A stretch of 44,015 nucleotides of DNA from RGIG4576 sp045656705 (GTDB lineage Bacteria > Bacteroidota > Bacteroidia > Bacteroidales > Muribaculaceae). The DNA lies in the NCBI GenBank assembly GCA_045656705.1, contig JAZORR010000023.1:1-44015 (forward strand). The letters run 5' to 3'. This document shows, piece by piece, positions 6,837 to 15,047 of the stretch (position 1 is the first letter of the stretch; the number at the start of each line of letters is the position of its first letter). The notes beneath the pieces are model-generated. The model was given only the letters and a program-made list of their open reading frames with translations. It had not been told where the DNA came from and did no database searches. Both the position numbers and the translations under genes were made by a program.

Positions 6837-9800
6837 TCAATCATTCTCATAGTCTTCTTCCTCTTTCGTTTTAGAAGTTTCCAGATTGATGCCAAAAGTA
6901 TCGCTGATTAAACGATAGTCAAAACACATAGCGAGGTCAGGAGCAGTGGTTTTGCGTTTAATTGTTTTTCCGTGTGATGTTTCAAATTCATAATCAAGAA
7001 CGCCATTCGTTCGCACATCAAAACGCACATTCTTCTTACCTATATAGGCAGAAGAGTTTTCGAGGTAATAAATCAGCGAGCCGACAGGAAGATGTGGCAC
7101 ATTAGCTGATTTGCCACCCGATTCAAAAAGGTGTGAAATACGATTGAAACGGAGAAACAGAATAGGCTTTTGCGAAGTGTATTCAATCGGTGTAGTCATA
7201 CCTTTGCATTTAATCGATTGCAAGTACATTACCTTGAAGTCAGAACCGAGCCAAGCCTTTCCGTCTTGTTGCAAGAACGATACGAACTTCCAAAAATCAG
7301 CCAGTTCGTTATTCTGTTTCACTTCAGCATTTTGATTGCGAATGCCTTTTGAGCAAACATCAAGCAAATCGGCATAAGTGAACGGAATATGCAGCACACC
7401 TTCAAGAGTACGGAAAGCAGCGAGAGGGATAAGCCAATTACGAAGAATACGGTCTTCGATACCGGCATCTTCAAGACGCTCCATGAGGTCGTGGAGACAA
7501 GAGTTATAATTGGCGTTGAACTCAGCTTCAAAACGCTTTCTGTATTTAATGATTTGCAAAGTAAGGTGTGAGCAACCTTTCTTGCGAATAGAACGCAACT
7601 CCTCGAATTGTCGTTTCGCCTCACGCGAGAACTCACTTTTAGCATAGGAAAGAAAAATGAAACGAGTAAACAAAGCGATGTCGGCAGTCGCCATTTCCTG
7701 GCCACTGACAATAACGCCACATGAAACACGAGTGATTTCACGCTTTTTATCTCGTTCCATGCTCATACGATTTCGTCCTGTGCCGTCCCAAAGTCCTTTC
7801 AGGAACTCTCTTTTGATGATATCGACATCATTCTTGAACTCGTCAAGATGAACAAGAGCGTTAGACGATTGAGCCACCGTATCAGCAAGAGCCGGCACAG
7901 TAGAGTTTTGGATATTTGGGGGAGTATTTTCAATGATAAAAAACGACATCAGCGAGTGTCCCAATTCCGATTTGCCCGAACCCTTTGGACCGAATAGATT
8001 AAGAATTGGGAAACTCTTCGTGGTACTCACCACCACATCACGAAACAGCGATGCGAGTAAGAAAGCGATACCGACTTTAGCGTTATCACCAAACACAGAT
8101 ATAAGCCGGTTGCAGTACTCCTGGAGAGATACAGCATTATAGTCATAATGCACAAAGCTACGCTCAAACTGATAGAACTGCGTATCATCGGCATATATCT
8201 TCGAGAACGCCGGCAAATAGAAATTGCCGATGTCTTGAAGTCGTACGATACCGAGGTCATCGACAGCATGCCATTCGGTAGAGAACACCCCATTTCCGAA
8301 GGCATAAAAGCCTTGTCTTTGCCAACCGAGTTGGTCAATTCTAACAGCTGTTTCCGTCGATTCATAGAGGAACATTTTTAATTTAGTAAGTTGTTCCTCT
8401 TTGGCGAGCCACACGAAATTACCCAAACCCTCTACCTTTTGTTTGAACTTGGATAGTGAAACGAGGTCTTCCTGTTTCAGCTCCACGATTTCCACTTGGT
8501 TAAACACGTTTTTCAGTTCAAACAATCGAAGAGGCATAACAGCGTCTTTGATATGGAATAGAGGTCGCATAGTAAAGTTAGACCACTGCACTAAATCACC
8601 GTCCTTACCGATAGCGATGTATTGATTATTTCGTTCTTGGAAGCCATACTTATGCAACAAATCAAGATTGACACTCTGTCCTGATTTTTGCATTTGTTCC
8701 TCTTTCTGTCGTTTCTTGGCAAAATTGATAGCCTTGTTCCATAAAGGCTTCGACATACCCATTTTGGCAAGAATATCGACATACATCTTTTCACGCAATT
8801 CGTCATCGATACCGGCAATAAGATTGGCGATTGTTTCCACTGCATTTTTCTTCTCCGATTGAGAAATGTCTTCGTGGAATAATTTAGAGGCATACCATGG
8901 AATAAAATCCACTTCTTCAATCTCGGATAGAATAGCACGGTTCAGGATATATGAATCGGGATCATTCTTGACTCCGGCCGTAGTAAAAGGGATTTCTTTT
9001 ACTGTAACATTGAAGCCCAAAGCGATAGCTGTTTGAGCATTCTTGATAACCGATTTTATACCAGTGCCAATAAATTCGCCACTCTTCAGCGGGTCGGCAT
9101 CAGGGATAAAGCACAGATTTGTAGAGTGTCGCTTTAATTGCGAGAACTGGTTTTCTGTCCAGGCAGATCCAAGCGAAGCAATAACATTGTTTACCCCGAT
9201 AGATTGCAGACGCAACACATCGGGAGCACCCTCTACAAGAAAGAACTTATCAGCCTTTGCAGCTTCACGCAAAGCGACATTGATGCCGAAAACAGAATTG
9301 TCCTTGTTGTATAATATATTGGTTTTAGGATTAAGGTATTTAGCCGAGTCTTCACTGTCTCCGATATAGCGAGCCGTATAGCCGATAATTCTGCCGTATC
9401 GGTCTTTGATTGGAATAGTGATTCGTTCACGATAGAAATCAAACAGGCGACCGTTCTTTTCCGATTTGCATATAAGTCCCAATTCGAGCAGGGATTGTTC
9501 GCTAATACCATGCTCATTAGCGAAATTAACCAACCCTTGCCAATCGGAAGTCGCATAACCGATACCTATTTCATGGCAGAAATTTTCATTCCAACGATTA
9601 AACGCATATTGACGAGCAGTGACACATTCCGATTTGTTGTTTTTGAAGTTAGCAACAAAGTAGTGTTGAACTTCATTGTAAACAAGAAACATCGCTTCAC
9701 GCTTCAGTTCCTGTTCGCGATTTTGCACATTCTCCTCTCTGTCTTCCTTGGAAATATTGATGCCGTAATGGTTAGCAAGCTTTTCCACGGCCTCGATGAA

Positions 9801-10034
9801 ATTCATATTATAGTATTTCATCACGAAGCTGATAGCGTCGCCGCCCTCATTGCAAGCCCCGAAGCAATGCCAAGAATTACGGCTTGCGTTCACTATAAAG
9901 GACGGTGTCTTTTCATTATGAAAAGGGCAACAACCTTTATAGTTCGCCCCCGATTTTTTGAGCTGCACAACATCGCTAACCACATCAACGATGTCGGCAC
10001 GGTCAACGACTTGATCAATGATAGACTTGTTCAT
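6837..10034 (-). CDS. Phage primase-helicase (CHC2 zinc finger, Toprim, P-loop ATPase)
   Basis: The 1065-residue product joins three parts. Residues 1-90 form a DnaG-type zinc-binding domain with C36-PF-H39, then C57 and C61 in WHCFGACNEGGDA. Residues about 200-345 form a Toprim catalytic domain with E269 in FLVEGAPD and D312-A-D314 in FIPDADP. A C-terminal ATPase has Walker A GPKGSGKS at 682-689 and Walker B ALVHLDEF with D731 and E732. The order resembles fused primase-helicases of phages and satellites: RNA primer synthesis followed by DNA unwinding at the element's own origin. It is the third gene of the leftward early operon. The helicase part resembles DUF927-type ATPases more than DnaB; I infer that class from the spacing of motifs. 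Confidence 0.92.
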   Translation of the reverse strand: MNKSIIDQVVDRADIVDVVSDVVQLKKSGANYKGCCPFHNEKTPSFIVNASRNSWHCFGACNEGGDAISFVMKYYNMNFIEAVEKLANHYGINISKEDREENVQNREQELKREAMFLVYNEVQHYFVANFKNNKSECVTARQYAFNRWNENFCHEIGIGYATSDWQGLVNFANEHGISEQSLLELGLICKSEKNGRLFDFYRERITIPIKDRYGRIIGYTARYIGDSEDSAKYLNPKTNILYNKDNSVFGINVALREAAKADKFFLVEGAPDVLRLQSIGVNNVIASLGSAWTENQFSQLKRHSTNLCFIPDADPLKSGEFIGTGIKSVIKNAQTAIALGFNVTVKEIPFTTAGVKNDPDSYILNRAILSEIEEVDFIPWYASKLFHEDISQSEKKNAVETIANLIAGIDDELREKMYVDILAKMGMSKPLWNKAINFAKKRQKEEQMQKSGQSVNLDLLHKYGFQERNNQYIAIGKDGDLVQWSNFTMRPLFHIKDAVMPLRLFELKNVFNQVEIVELKQEDLVSLSKFKQKVEGLGNFVWLAKEEQLTKLKMFLYESTETAVRIDQLGWQRQGFYAFGNGVFSTEWHAVDDLGIVRLQDIGNFYLPAFSKIYADDTQFYQFERSFVHYDYNAVSLQEYCNRLISVFGDNAKVGIAFLLASLFRDVVVSTTKSFPILNLFGPKGSGKSELGHSLMSFFIIENTPPNIQNSTVPALADTVAQSSNALVHLDEFKNDVDIIKREFLKGLWDGTGRNRMSMERDKKREITRVSCGVIVSGQEMATADIALFTRFIFLSYAKSEFSREAKRQFEELRSIRKKGCSHLTLQIIKYRKRFEAEFNANYNSCLHDLMERLEDAGIEDRILRNWLIPLAAFRTLEGVLHIPFTYADLLDVCSKGIRNQNAEVKQNNELADFWKFVSFLQQDGKAWLGSDFKVMYLQSIKCKGMTTPIEYTSQKPILFLRFNRISHLFESGGKSANVPHLPVGSLIYYLENSSAYIGKKNVRFDVRTNGVLDYEFETSHGKTIKRKTTAPDLAMCFDYRLISDTFGINLETSKTKEEEDYEND

Positions 10035-10046
10035 GATTAGCAGATA

Positions 10047-10244
10047 TTAAATTTGTTTTTGCCAAAATTTAAGTATCTCGCTACCGAGGTAAAACTTCTT
10101 AGCAGTAGATTTGCGAACGCCCGATTTAATACGCCCCTCTAAGGTGTATTTTCGTAGGCTGTTCCGATGTATTCCCAGTAATTCACAAGTTTCAGAAACC
10201 GTATAGCGAGAACTTAATTGCACTTTAGGTTCATTCGGATTCAT
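10047..10244 (-). CDS. Small MerR/excisionase-like helix-turn-helix protein
   Basis: The 65-residue product starts at ATG 10244, one base beyond the stop of the upstream gene. It contains YTVSETCELLGIHRNSLRKY followed by TLEGRIKSGVRKSTAKKFYL, the winged-helix pattern of AlpA/Xis-type proteins (helix-turn-helix, then a short wing that reads 'G.I....R...R.Y'). Proteins of this type act as excisionases or as activators of phage and satellite operons. It lies 12 bases ahead of the primase-helicase, in the same transcript. Which of the two roles it plays cannot be told here. Confidence 0.75.
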   Translation of the reverse strand: MNPNEPKVQLSSRYTVSETCELLGIHRNSLRKYTLEGRIKSGVRKSTAKKFYLGSEILKFWQKQI

Positions 10245-10245
10245 A

Positions 10246-10476
10246 TTATTTAGAAACTTTAGGGAATAACACATCGGGAGCAATATTTAATGCCTCTCCA
10301 AGCACTTTTTGCACAAGAGGTTCAGGCTGAACTTTGCCACTAACCCATAACCTAACGGTTATCTCCGAGCGATTGGTTATACGGCATATTTCATTCAGGA
10401 ACTCTTTAGCCGGCGTAGGCTTTGCCATTTCCTCTCTGTACATTTGTACGAGCGACAAATTTCTGCTTTTTTTCAT
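10246..10476 (-). CDS. Cro-like helix-turn-helix regulator, first gene of the leftward operon
   Basis: The 76-residue product begins MKKSRNLSLVQMYREEMAKP. It includes an HTH segment, FLNEICRITNRSEITVRLWV, followed by SGKVQPEPLVQKVLGEALNI, like small Cro/C1-type DNA-binding proteins. Being first in the leftward operon and opposite the repressor gene, it is well placed to act as the Cro-like partner of the genetic switch. I chose the ATG at 10476 because it opens the HTH-bearing part; an upstream in-frame ATG at 10518 lies inside the promoter region. Confidence 0.7.
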   Translation of the reverse strand: MKKSRNLSLVQMYREEMAKPTPAKEFLNEICRITNRSEITVRLWVSGKVQPEPLVQKVLGEALNIAPDVLFPKVSK

Positions 10477-10504
10477 TATATTGATAAATTTAGTGATTAA
10501 ATAT

Positions 10505-10535
10505 TTTGTTATAACCAATATAATAATTAACTTTG
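10505..10535 (+). promoter_or_regulatory. Rightward promoter of the repressor gene
   Basis: TTTG (10505-10508), 19 bp, then TAACTTTG (10528-10535) is an exact match to the Bacteroidetes -33/-7 consensus. Transcription would start near 10542, giving a leader of about 108 bases before the repressor ATG at 10650. It points toward the leftward promoter 55 bp away. Confidence 0.7.
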
Positions 10536-10589
10536 CACAAGAATAATTATATCACATCTAAAGTGGTTTTTATAATGGTTATATAACCG

Positions 10590-10597
10590 CAAAGTTA
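10590..10597 (-). promoter_or_regulatory. -7 element of the leftward early promoter
   Basis: TAACTTTG on the minus strand is an exact -7 box ahead of the leftward early operon, and its sequence is identical to the rightward box. No TTTG stands 19-21 bp upstream, so this promoter may be weak or need an activator. The expected -33 region overlaps the operator-like inverted repeat at 10615-10632. Confidence 0.5.
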
Positions 10598-10649
10598 ATC
10601 AATATTGTGGATATATCACTGATTTTAGTGATTAAAAATATTATCAAAA

Positions 10650-11123
10650 ATGCGACCAAAAGGACAACTCTTTGACTTACATAGATTTAGGACTGAGAGA
10701 AATATTAGTCAAAAAGATTTGGCTATCGCTACAAGGCGTTCTCAAAGTTTTTTGTCTGTCATTGAACATGGCAAGAGGAGTGCGCCCAAAGCATTTTTGG
10801 AAGAGTTAGCAGAAATGTACAAGGTGGATAACATAAATGATTATTTAAGCGATTATCCTGCGGACATCAATGTACAAGATAAGAGTTTGAATCAGATAAA
10901 TTCACCGAGGGCAATAATGCTAAATAATAGCAATGCCAAGAACCTAAATTTAGATGAGATAGTAAGACTCATATCAGCAAAAACATCGGGAAGCGAAATA
11001 AGCAATTTGATAGGCTTATTAGTTAAGTCAGAAGAACGATGTCAAGCTGCCGAAAAGAGGGTCTTAGAGCTGGAGAAAGAGGTGTCTGATTTAAGGGCAA
11101 AACTCTCAAAAACAGAGGGTTAA
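10650..11123 (+). CDS. XRE-family phage repressor with C-terminal coiled coil
   Basis: The 157-residue product has an N-terminal XRE/Cro-C1 domain. The HTH reads ISQKDLAIATRRSQSFLSVI followed by EHGKRSAPKAFLEELAEMYK, with the typical 'Q..lA...g.s.s.iS.iE.G' pattern. A linker of about 50 residues leads to a C-terminal heptad stretch (EERCQAAEKRVLELEKEVSD, then LRAKL) that should dimerise. There is no LexA-like Ser-Lys peptidase domain, so induction would not use self-cleavage. It is transcribed away from the leftward early operon and is the last gene before the attachment site, so I read it as the lysogeny repressor. Confidence 0.8.
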   Translation: MRPKGQLFDLHRFRTERNISQKDLAIATRRSQSFLSVIEHGKRSAPKAFLEELAEMYKVDNINDYLSDYPADINVQDKSLNQINSPRAIMLNNSNAKNLNLDEIVRLISAKTSGSEISNLIGLLVKSEERCQAAEKRVLELEKEVSDLRAKLSKTEG

Positions 11124-11210
11124 AAAACCACCTTGTACAAAACCTTGCACATAGAAAAAAGAGATAATTAACATATTGATAACCAGCCATATATAGTGGC
11201 AATGGAATAG

Positions 11211-11252
11211 CCTCATAATCAGGGGTCCTTGGTTCAAGCCCAAGTGGGACCA
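11211..11252 (+). other. attR: 3' part of a tRNA-Met (CAU) gene
   Basis: From the anticodon loop CTCATAA onward the sequence is tRNA: the 3' anticodon stem TCAGG, a T-arm CTTGG-TTCAAGC-CCAAG with a perfect stem, the acceptor strand TGGGACC and discriminator A. The 5' half is absent. The bases before the loop do not pair with TCAGG, and no GGTCCCA acceptor lies about 73 bases upstream. A tRNA 3' fragment at a phage boundary is the mark of integration into that tRNA gene. The complete tRNA, restored by phage sequence, should lie at the other end of the prophage, left of this window. Confidence 0.8.
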
Positions 11253-11258
11253 CACAAC

Positions 11259-11304
11259 AAATCGCTAAGTAGTTGAAAAATTCAATACTTAGCGATTTTT
11301 CTTT
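11259..11304. terminator. Strong hairpin terminator after the tRNA site
   Basis: AAATCGCTAAGTA and TACTTAGCGATTT form a perfect 13-base stem around a 14-base loop, followed by TTTTTCTTTT. It lies seven bases beyond the tRNA end and is probably the original terminator of that tRNA transcript. Confidence 0.85.
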
Positions 11305-11472
11305 TGTATTTTTGCCGAATTATTTCTCTCTTAGCAATTTTACTACATCATAATATACAGTGGTGTATATTGTTATTAATAACCCTAACACAAGGCGTTT
11401 GCCAATGATATTTGATGATATATAGCCTCTTTAGTTTGTAAATTTCCAGCCCGAATTAGCTCGACCGGTCTT

Positions 11473-11715
11473 TTATAACTCTTCCTTTAAGAATGCAGCA
11501 ACAAAGATGTCGCTATCTCTTACATATGCATTGTATTCGTCTTGTTTGCGAACATTATTATATGCTGAATCAAAATCTTCCCATTCAAATAGGTCAAGCT
11601 TTATATTACGTTTTTCATAAATCTTACTTAAGCGACGAATAAAATTACCAAATGCATTACGGTCATCCTCGAGTTCTTCTGATGACGCAAAGAATATTTT
11701 AATTTCCTTTTTCAT
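11473..11715 (-). pseudogene. N-terminal stub of a DUF4062/TIR-like defence protein
   Basis: The 80-residue product begins MKKEIKIFFASSEELEDDRN and continues with IKLDLFEWEDFDSAYNNVRK and YNAYVRDSDIFVAAF. This matches the first part of the DUF4062/TIR-like sensor or effector domain found at the N-terminus of large NTPases and TPR proteins in Bacteroidetes, several of them linked to anti-phage immunity. Such proteins are normally many hundred residues long, and here the fold stops after about 75 residues with LKEEL. Nothing downstream (11305-11472) continues it in another frame that I can see. I read it as a deletion remnant next to the phage integration site. Confidence 0.55.
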
Positions 11716-11860
11716 ATTGCTTGTTCGTATTTAAGTTATTTTTATATATGTATCTTTTGGTAAGGCCTTTTTTAAAAAAAAAGAAAAATAATAAACTAAT
11801 ATCACGTTTTACGAGAGGTGCCTTTTCTTTAAATATAAATGTGAAACTATGTATTAATCA

Positions 11861-13198
11861 TTACTTTCTCAGCTCTTTGTAGAAGCGCCACATGAATAGT
11901 GCGCCGGCTACGAATAGCGATACTGCAAACGATAGGTATACGCCTACTATTCCCCCATTTAATGGGAAGGCGAATATGTAACAAGCTGGTATCCCAACCA
12001 CTATATATGCCCAGAAAGCGTATCGCATCACTGGCATCACACATTTTATTCCTCGAAGTGCGTTAGCGTAGGCTATTTGTGTTGCATCTCCCAATTGGTA
12101 CACGATCCAAGGCACTATGAGTGTGAGCGCTATTCCGATTACTGCTTCATCGGAGGTGGACAGACGCATTACTTCCTCGCCTATGGTAAGGAATGCTATT
12201 GAAGCGAGTAGGGCACTTGCCAATATTACGTGGTAACCTGCCGATGCACAATGCTTTACTCGATTTGTGTCGCCAAGTCCGCTATAATTTGCAATAAGTA
12301 TGGATGTGGCTGCACCTAAACTATAATATATCATAAAGCCAAATGTACCCATTACCAATATCACCTGATATGCAGCCAAATATTCGGCGCCAATCCATCC
12401 CACAAACACAGTTGCCACGGTGAAGATGGCTGTTTCCATACCCATCTGAAGTGATACAGGAAACGATACCGATGCCACTTGCTTCATCTCTTTTAGTGTT
12501 ACCACGCCTTCGGCATAAGCCTTCACATAAGGTTTGTATCGCTTCATTGCACATAAGCATATCACGTATGCCACCAACATAGCCACTCTCGACACTAATG
12601 TGCTTACACCTGCGCCATAAAGTCCCCACTCGGGCATTCCACATTTTCCATAGATAAGCAACCAATTGCCTATGATATTCAGGATATTACCACCTAAAAG
12701 GATTGCCATTCCAATCTTGGTGTCGGTAATACCATCGGTGAACTGCCTTAAAGCATTCACCACCACCAATGGTGCCATAGATAGCAATATCACTATATAA
12801 TATTCACGCATCAAAGGCAGTAGGTGAGATGGTTGCCCCATTTTGTCGAGCAAAAAATAAATTATCAGCATCACCAATCCGCATAGTAGTCCGAATAACA
12901 CATTCAGCACTAAAGCCGTGCGCACCACACCACCCACTTTGTTGGTTTCGCCTCGGGCAAAGTAGTCGCCGACGATGGGAGTAAGGCCATACGAAAAACC
13001 AAGACACACGATACTCATTAGATTGAACACACTATTCACAAACGATGCCGATGCCAAAGCATCGGTAGAATAGTGTCCCACCATCATTGTGTCCACAAAG
13101 CCTGTGATTATCACACCGAGCTGGCCCAATAAAATAGGTAGGCCTATCACTAATATCTGTTTATAATATTTCCTATAATTTGCAAAAAACTTATTCAT
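11861..13198 (-). CDS. MATE-family multidrug/sodium exporter
   Basis: The 445-residue product, from MNKFFANYRKYYKQ, has about twelve membrane helices in two related halves. The first half includes IGLPILLGQLGVIITGFVDT, MMVGHYSTDALASAS and a loop ending in GDYFARGE. The second half includes FPVSLQMGMETAIFTVATVF and GWIGAEYLAAYQV. This is the typical MATE pattern, in which drugs or organic cations are exported in exchange for Na+ or H+. I chose the ATG at 13198; the upstream extension to 13267 is unlike a membrane N-terminus. A TATCTTTG box lies only seven bases ahead of the ATG (13212-13205), so the mRNA may be leaderless. It ends close to the stub at 11473-11715 on the same strand. Confidence 0.9.
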   Translation of the reverse strand: MNKFFANYRKYYKQILVIGLPILLGQLGVIITGFVDTMMVGHYSTDALASASFVNSVFNLMSIVCLGFSYGLTPIVGDYFARGETNKVGGVVRTALVLNVLFGLLCGLVMLIIYFLLDKMGQPSHLLPLMREYYIVILLSMAPLVVVNALRQFTDGITDTKIGMAILLGGNILNIIGNWLLIYGKCGMPEWGLYGAGVSTLVSRVAMLVAYVICLCAMKRYKPYVKAYAEGVVTLKEMKQVASVSFPVSLQMGMETAIFTVATVFVGWIGAEYLAAYQVILVMGTFGFMIYYSLGAATSILIANYSGLGDTNRVKHCASAGYHVILASALLASIAFLTIGEEVMRLSTSDEAVIGIALTLIVPWIVYQLGDATQIAYANALRGIKCVMPVMRYAFWAYIVVGIPACYIFAFPLNGGIVGVYLSFAVSLFVAGALFMWRFYKELRK

Positions 13199-13297
13199 AT
13201 TATACAAAGATACAACAAAGCCTCGAAAGAGGGTTAAAATGTAGCAACAACTCTTCAAAAAAAGCACACATCACTCCATATTCCCACATATTTCTGC

Positions 13298-13305
13298 TAA
13301 CTTTG
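13298..13305 (+). promoter_or_regulatory. -7 element for the 13332 regulator gene
   Basis: TAACTTTG matches the TAnnTTTG consensus and lies 26 bases before the ATG at 13332. No clear TTTG stands 19-21 bp upstream, so the promoter is probably weak or controlled. Confidence 0.5.
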
Positions 13306-13331
13306 CGTTAAATTTAGAATAAAATAGCATT

Positions 13332-14903
13332 ATGATTAAATACATTCTTTCTTCCATTTGCATTCTTTTCGGATGTGCAGCAATGTGGGCTTACACCCCT
13401 ATCACCGACGAAGAACTCAATCTTCTCGATAAAGAACTAAAGCAAAAGGCATATTACGATAAATGCAAGCAATTGCGTATCGATTCTTTAAAGATAAGCA
13501 CCGAATCAATGGCGCGTATTAGTCGTCAGCGATTTGATAATATCATCAAATTGGCCGAAGAATACGAAACATTCATTTCCGACTCGTCGCTTTTCTATTT
13601 CAATCAATCACTTGAAATAGCCAATTTGCTCAACGATACCACACGCATCGTCACTGCGCGCTTAGGACGCGTGAAGGTGCTGTCGATACTTGGCTACTTC
13701 AAGGAAGGCGTGAACGAACTCGACGAAATAGAAAATAAAGGTATACCCAAAAATCTTGAAAATGAGTGGCTAAACTCAAGTCGCCAGTTCTATGCTTATC
13801 TTACCACTTATGTCAAAGACAATAAGATCCTTTACGAGAAGTACTCAAAATTGCACAATTATTATCTTAATTTGCAGATTCAGCATTCCGACATCAATTC
13901 TATCGAGTACAAACTCTATCTAGCCGAGCATTATGCTGCCACTAACGACAAGAATAATGCCAAATTGCTTTTCAGAGAAGTGCTTGAGACGGTAGCCGAT
14001 AACAACAATTTATATGCACGAGCAGCACACAATATGGCCATTATTCGAAAAAATGAAGGTCTCGACGACATTGCAGCGCACTATTTGGCACTTGCAGCCA
14101 TAAGTGATATCAAGTGCTCGGTGAAAGAAACTATGGCTCTACAAGAATTGGCGATGCACCTATATAATAAAGGTGATATCAAGCGTGCCTACAATTATAT
14201 CTCAAGTTCGCTTGCCGATGCTGTATTTTGTAATGCACGCCTTCGCACAGCCGATGTGTCGAAAATCATTCCACTCATCGATAATGCTTATAAGGAAACT
14301 CTCGATTCGCAACGAAACACCCTTATAGTCACCAATTGGCTTATTGGCGTTCTGTCATTTGGTTTGTTGATTATTATCATTTTCATGGTGCGACAAATCC
14401 GTAAGGTGAAACTTGCGCGTCTCGAACTAAAAAAGGCCAATAGTATCAAAGAAGAATATATCGGTCATTTCCTCGATATATGCTCTATCTATATGGACCG
14501 TCTTAATAATTTCAGCAAAATTGTAACTCGAAAAATTACTGCTGGTCAGGTGGAGGAACTTCTGAAAATGGCGAAGGCCAACAAGTTTACCGAAGGCCAA
14601 CACAAACAATTCTACGACATCTTCGATGCTACCTTCCTTCACATTTATCCTACATTTGTTGAGGACTTCAATGCTCTTCTCAATCCCGACGAACAAATTA
14701 TCATCAAAGAGCCAGGACACCTCACCACCGAACTGCGCATTTATGCATTCTTGCGTATGGGGGTTGAAGACAGTAATAAGATTGCAAACTTCTTAAATTA
14801 TTCTGTAAATACTATCTATGCATATCGCAATAAAACAAAAAATAAAGCGAAAAATAGAGAGGATTTTGAAGAAAATGTGATGAAAATAGGTGGATTTGCC
14901 TAA
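13332..14903 (+). CDS. DUF6377-type TPR / transmembrane / LuxR-like HTH regulator
   Basis: The 523-residue product has a signal peptide (MIKYILSSICILFGCAAMWA), a long helical TPR-like periplasmic part (about 25-330), one membrane helix (TNWLIGVLSFGLLIIIIFMV) and a cytoplasmic part. The latter ends in a LuxR-like helix-turn-helix: LTTELRIYAFLRMGVEDSNK, then IANFLNYSVNTIYAYRNKTK. This is the layout of Bacteroidetes DUF6377 proteins, thought to sense something in the periplasm and act directly on DNA. The target is unknown. The next genes are a probable small RNA unit and glgB on the same strand, so carbohydrate control is possible but not shown. Confidence 0.85.
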   Translation: MIKYILSSICILFGCAAMWAYTPITDEELNLLDKELKQKAYYDKCKQLRIDSLKISTESMARISRQRFDNIIKLAEEYETFISDSSLFYFNQSLEIANLLNDTTRIVTARLGRVKVLSILGYFKEGVNELDEIENKGIPKNLENEWLNSSRQFYAYLTTYVKDNKILYEKYSKLHNYYLNLQIQHSDINSIEYKLYLAEHYAATNDKNNAKLLFREVLETVADNNNLYARAAHNMAIIRKNEGLDDIAAHYLALAAISDIKCSVKETMALQELAMHLYNKGDIKRAYNYISSSLADAVFCNARLRTADVSKIIPLIDNAYKETLDSQRNTLIVTNWLIGVLSFGLLIIIIFMVRQIRKVKLARLELKKANSIKEEYIGHFLDICSIYMDRLNNFSKIVTRKITAGQVEELLKMAKANKFTEGQHKQFYDIFDATFLHIYPTFVEDFNALLNPDEQIIIKEPGHLTTELRIYAFLRMGVEDSNKIANFLNYSVNTIYAYRNKTKNKAKNREDFEENVMKIGGFA

Positions 14904-15010
14904 TATTTCTATTTATATTTTTATTTTCTTGAAATTCAATTAAGTAATTGATAAATAGGGGAATAAAATTTATAAATCTTCAAATCAATTTATATTTCAT
15001 CTATATATTC

Positions 15011-15041
15011 TTTGCGTGGCGAAAAAATGGTTGTAATTTTG
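15011..15041 (+). promoter_or_regulatory. Promoter of the candidate small RNA
   Basis: TTTG (15011-15014), 19 bp, then TAATTTTG (15034-15041) is an exact consensus promoter. No gene with a credible start follows before the terminator at 15316-15345. Confidence 0.7.
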
Positions 15042-15047
15042 CATCAG

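Larger units (their letters stand above)
10489..10636. promoter_or_regulatory. Operator cluster of the phage switch region
   Basis: A 13-base direct repeat, TTTAGTGATTAAA, occurs at 10489-10501 and 10624-10636 and brackets both promoters. Inside are the palindromes GTTATAAC (10508-10515) and GGTTATATAACC (10577-10588), plus an 11-base inverted repeat ATTAACTTTGC (10526-10536) / GCAAAGTTAAT (10589-10599) that contains the two -7 boxes. The second direct-repeat copy is also part of ATCACT...AGTGAT (10615-10632). These are natural sites for the repressor and the Cro-like protein. Confidence 0.55.
1..11252. mobile_element. Right part of an integrated prophage or capsid-encoding satellite
   Basis: A continuous leftward block holds two small HTH genes, a primase-helicase, ardA, a ClpP-like prohead protease with scaffold, a major capsid protein and several small phage-type genes. 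A divergent repressor (10650-11123) sits at its right edge. The right boundary is the 3' part of a tRNA-Met gene at 11211-11252, a classic attachment site. The left end, with terminase, portal, any tail genes and the integrase, lies outside the window. With primase and capsid genes but no visible lysis or tail-fibre genes, it could be a full prophage or a capsid-forming satellite; the sequence here cannot decide. Confidence 0.9.

Noticed and set aside
9495..10040. Rightward frame of 181 residues antisense to the primase-helicase
   Set aside because: The minus-strand frame there encodes the DnaG-type zinc finger; the antisense product shows no family features.
11179..11252. A complete tRNA-Met gene
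   Set aside because: Only the 3' half fits: the acceptor 5' strand (GGTCCCA) and the 5' anticodon stem are missing.
11023..11253. Leftward frame beginning MVPLGLEPRTPDYE
   Set aside because: This is the well-known false frame read from the antisense of a tRNA 3' end. It overlaps the repressor gene and the attachment site.
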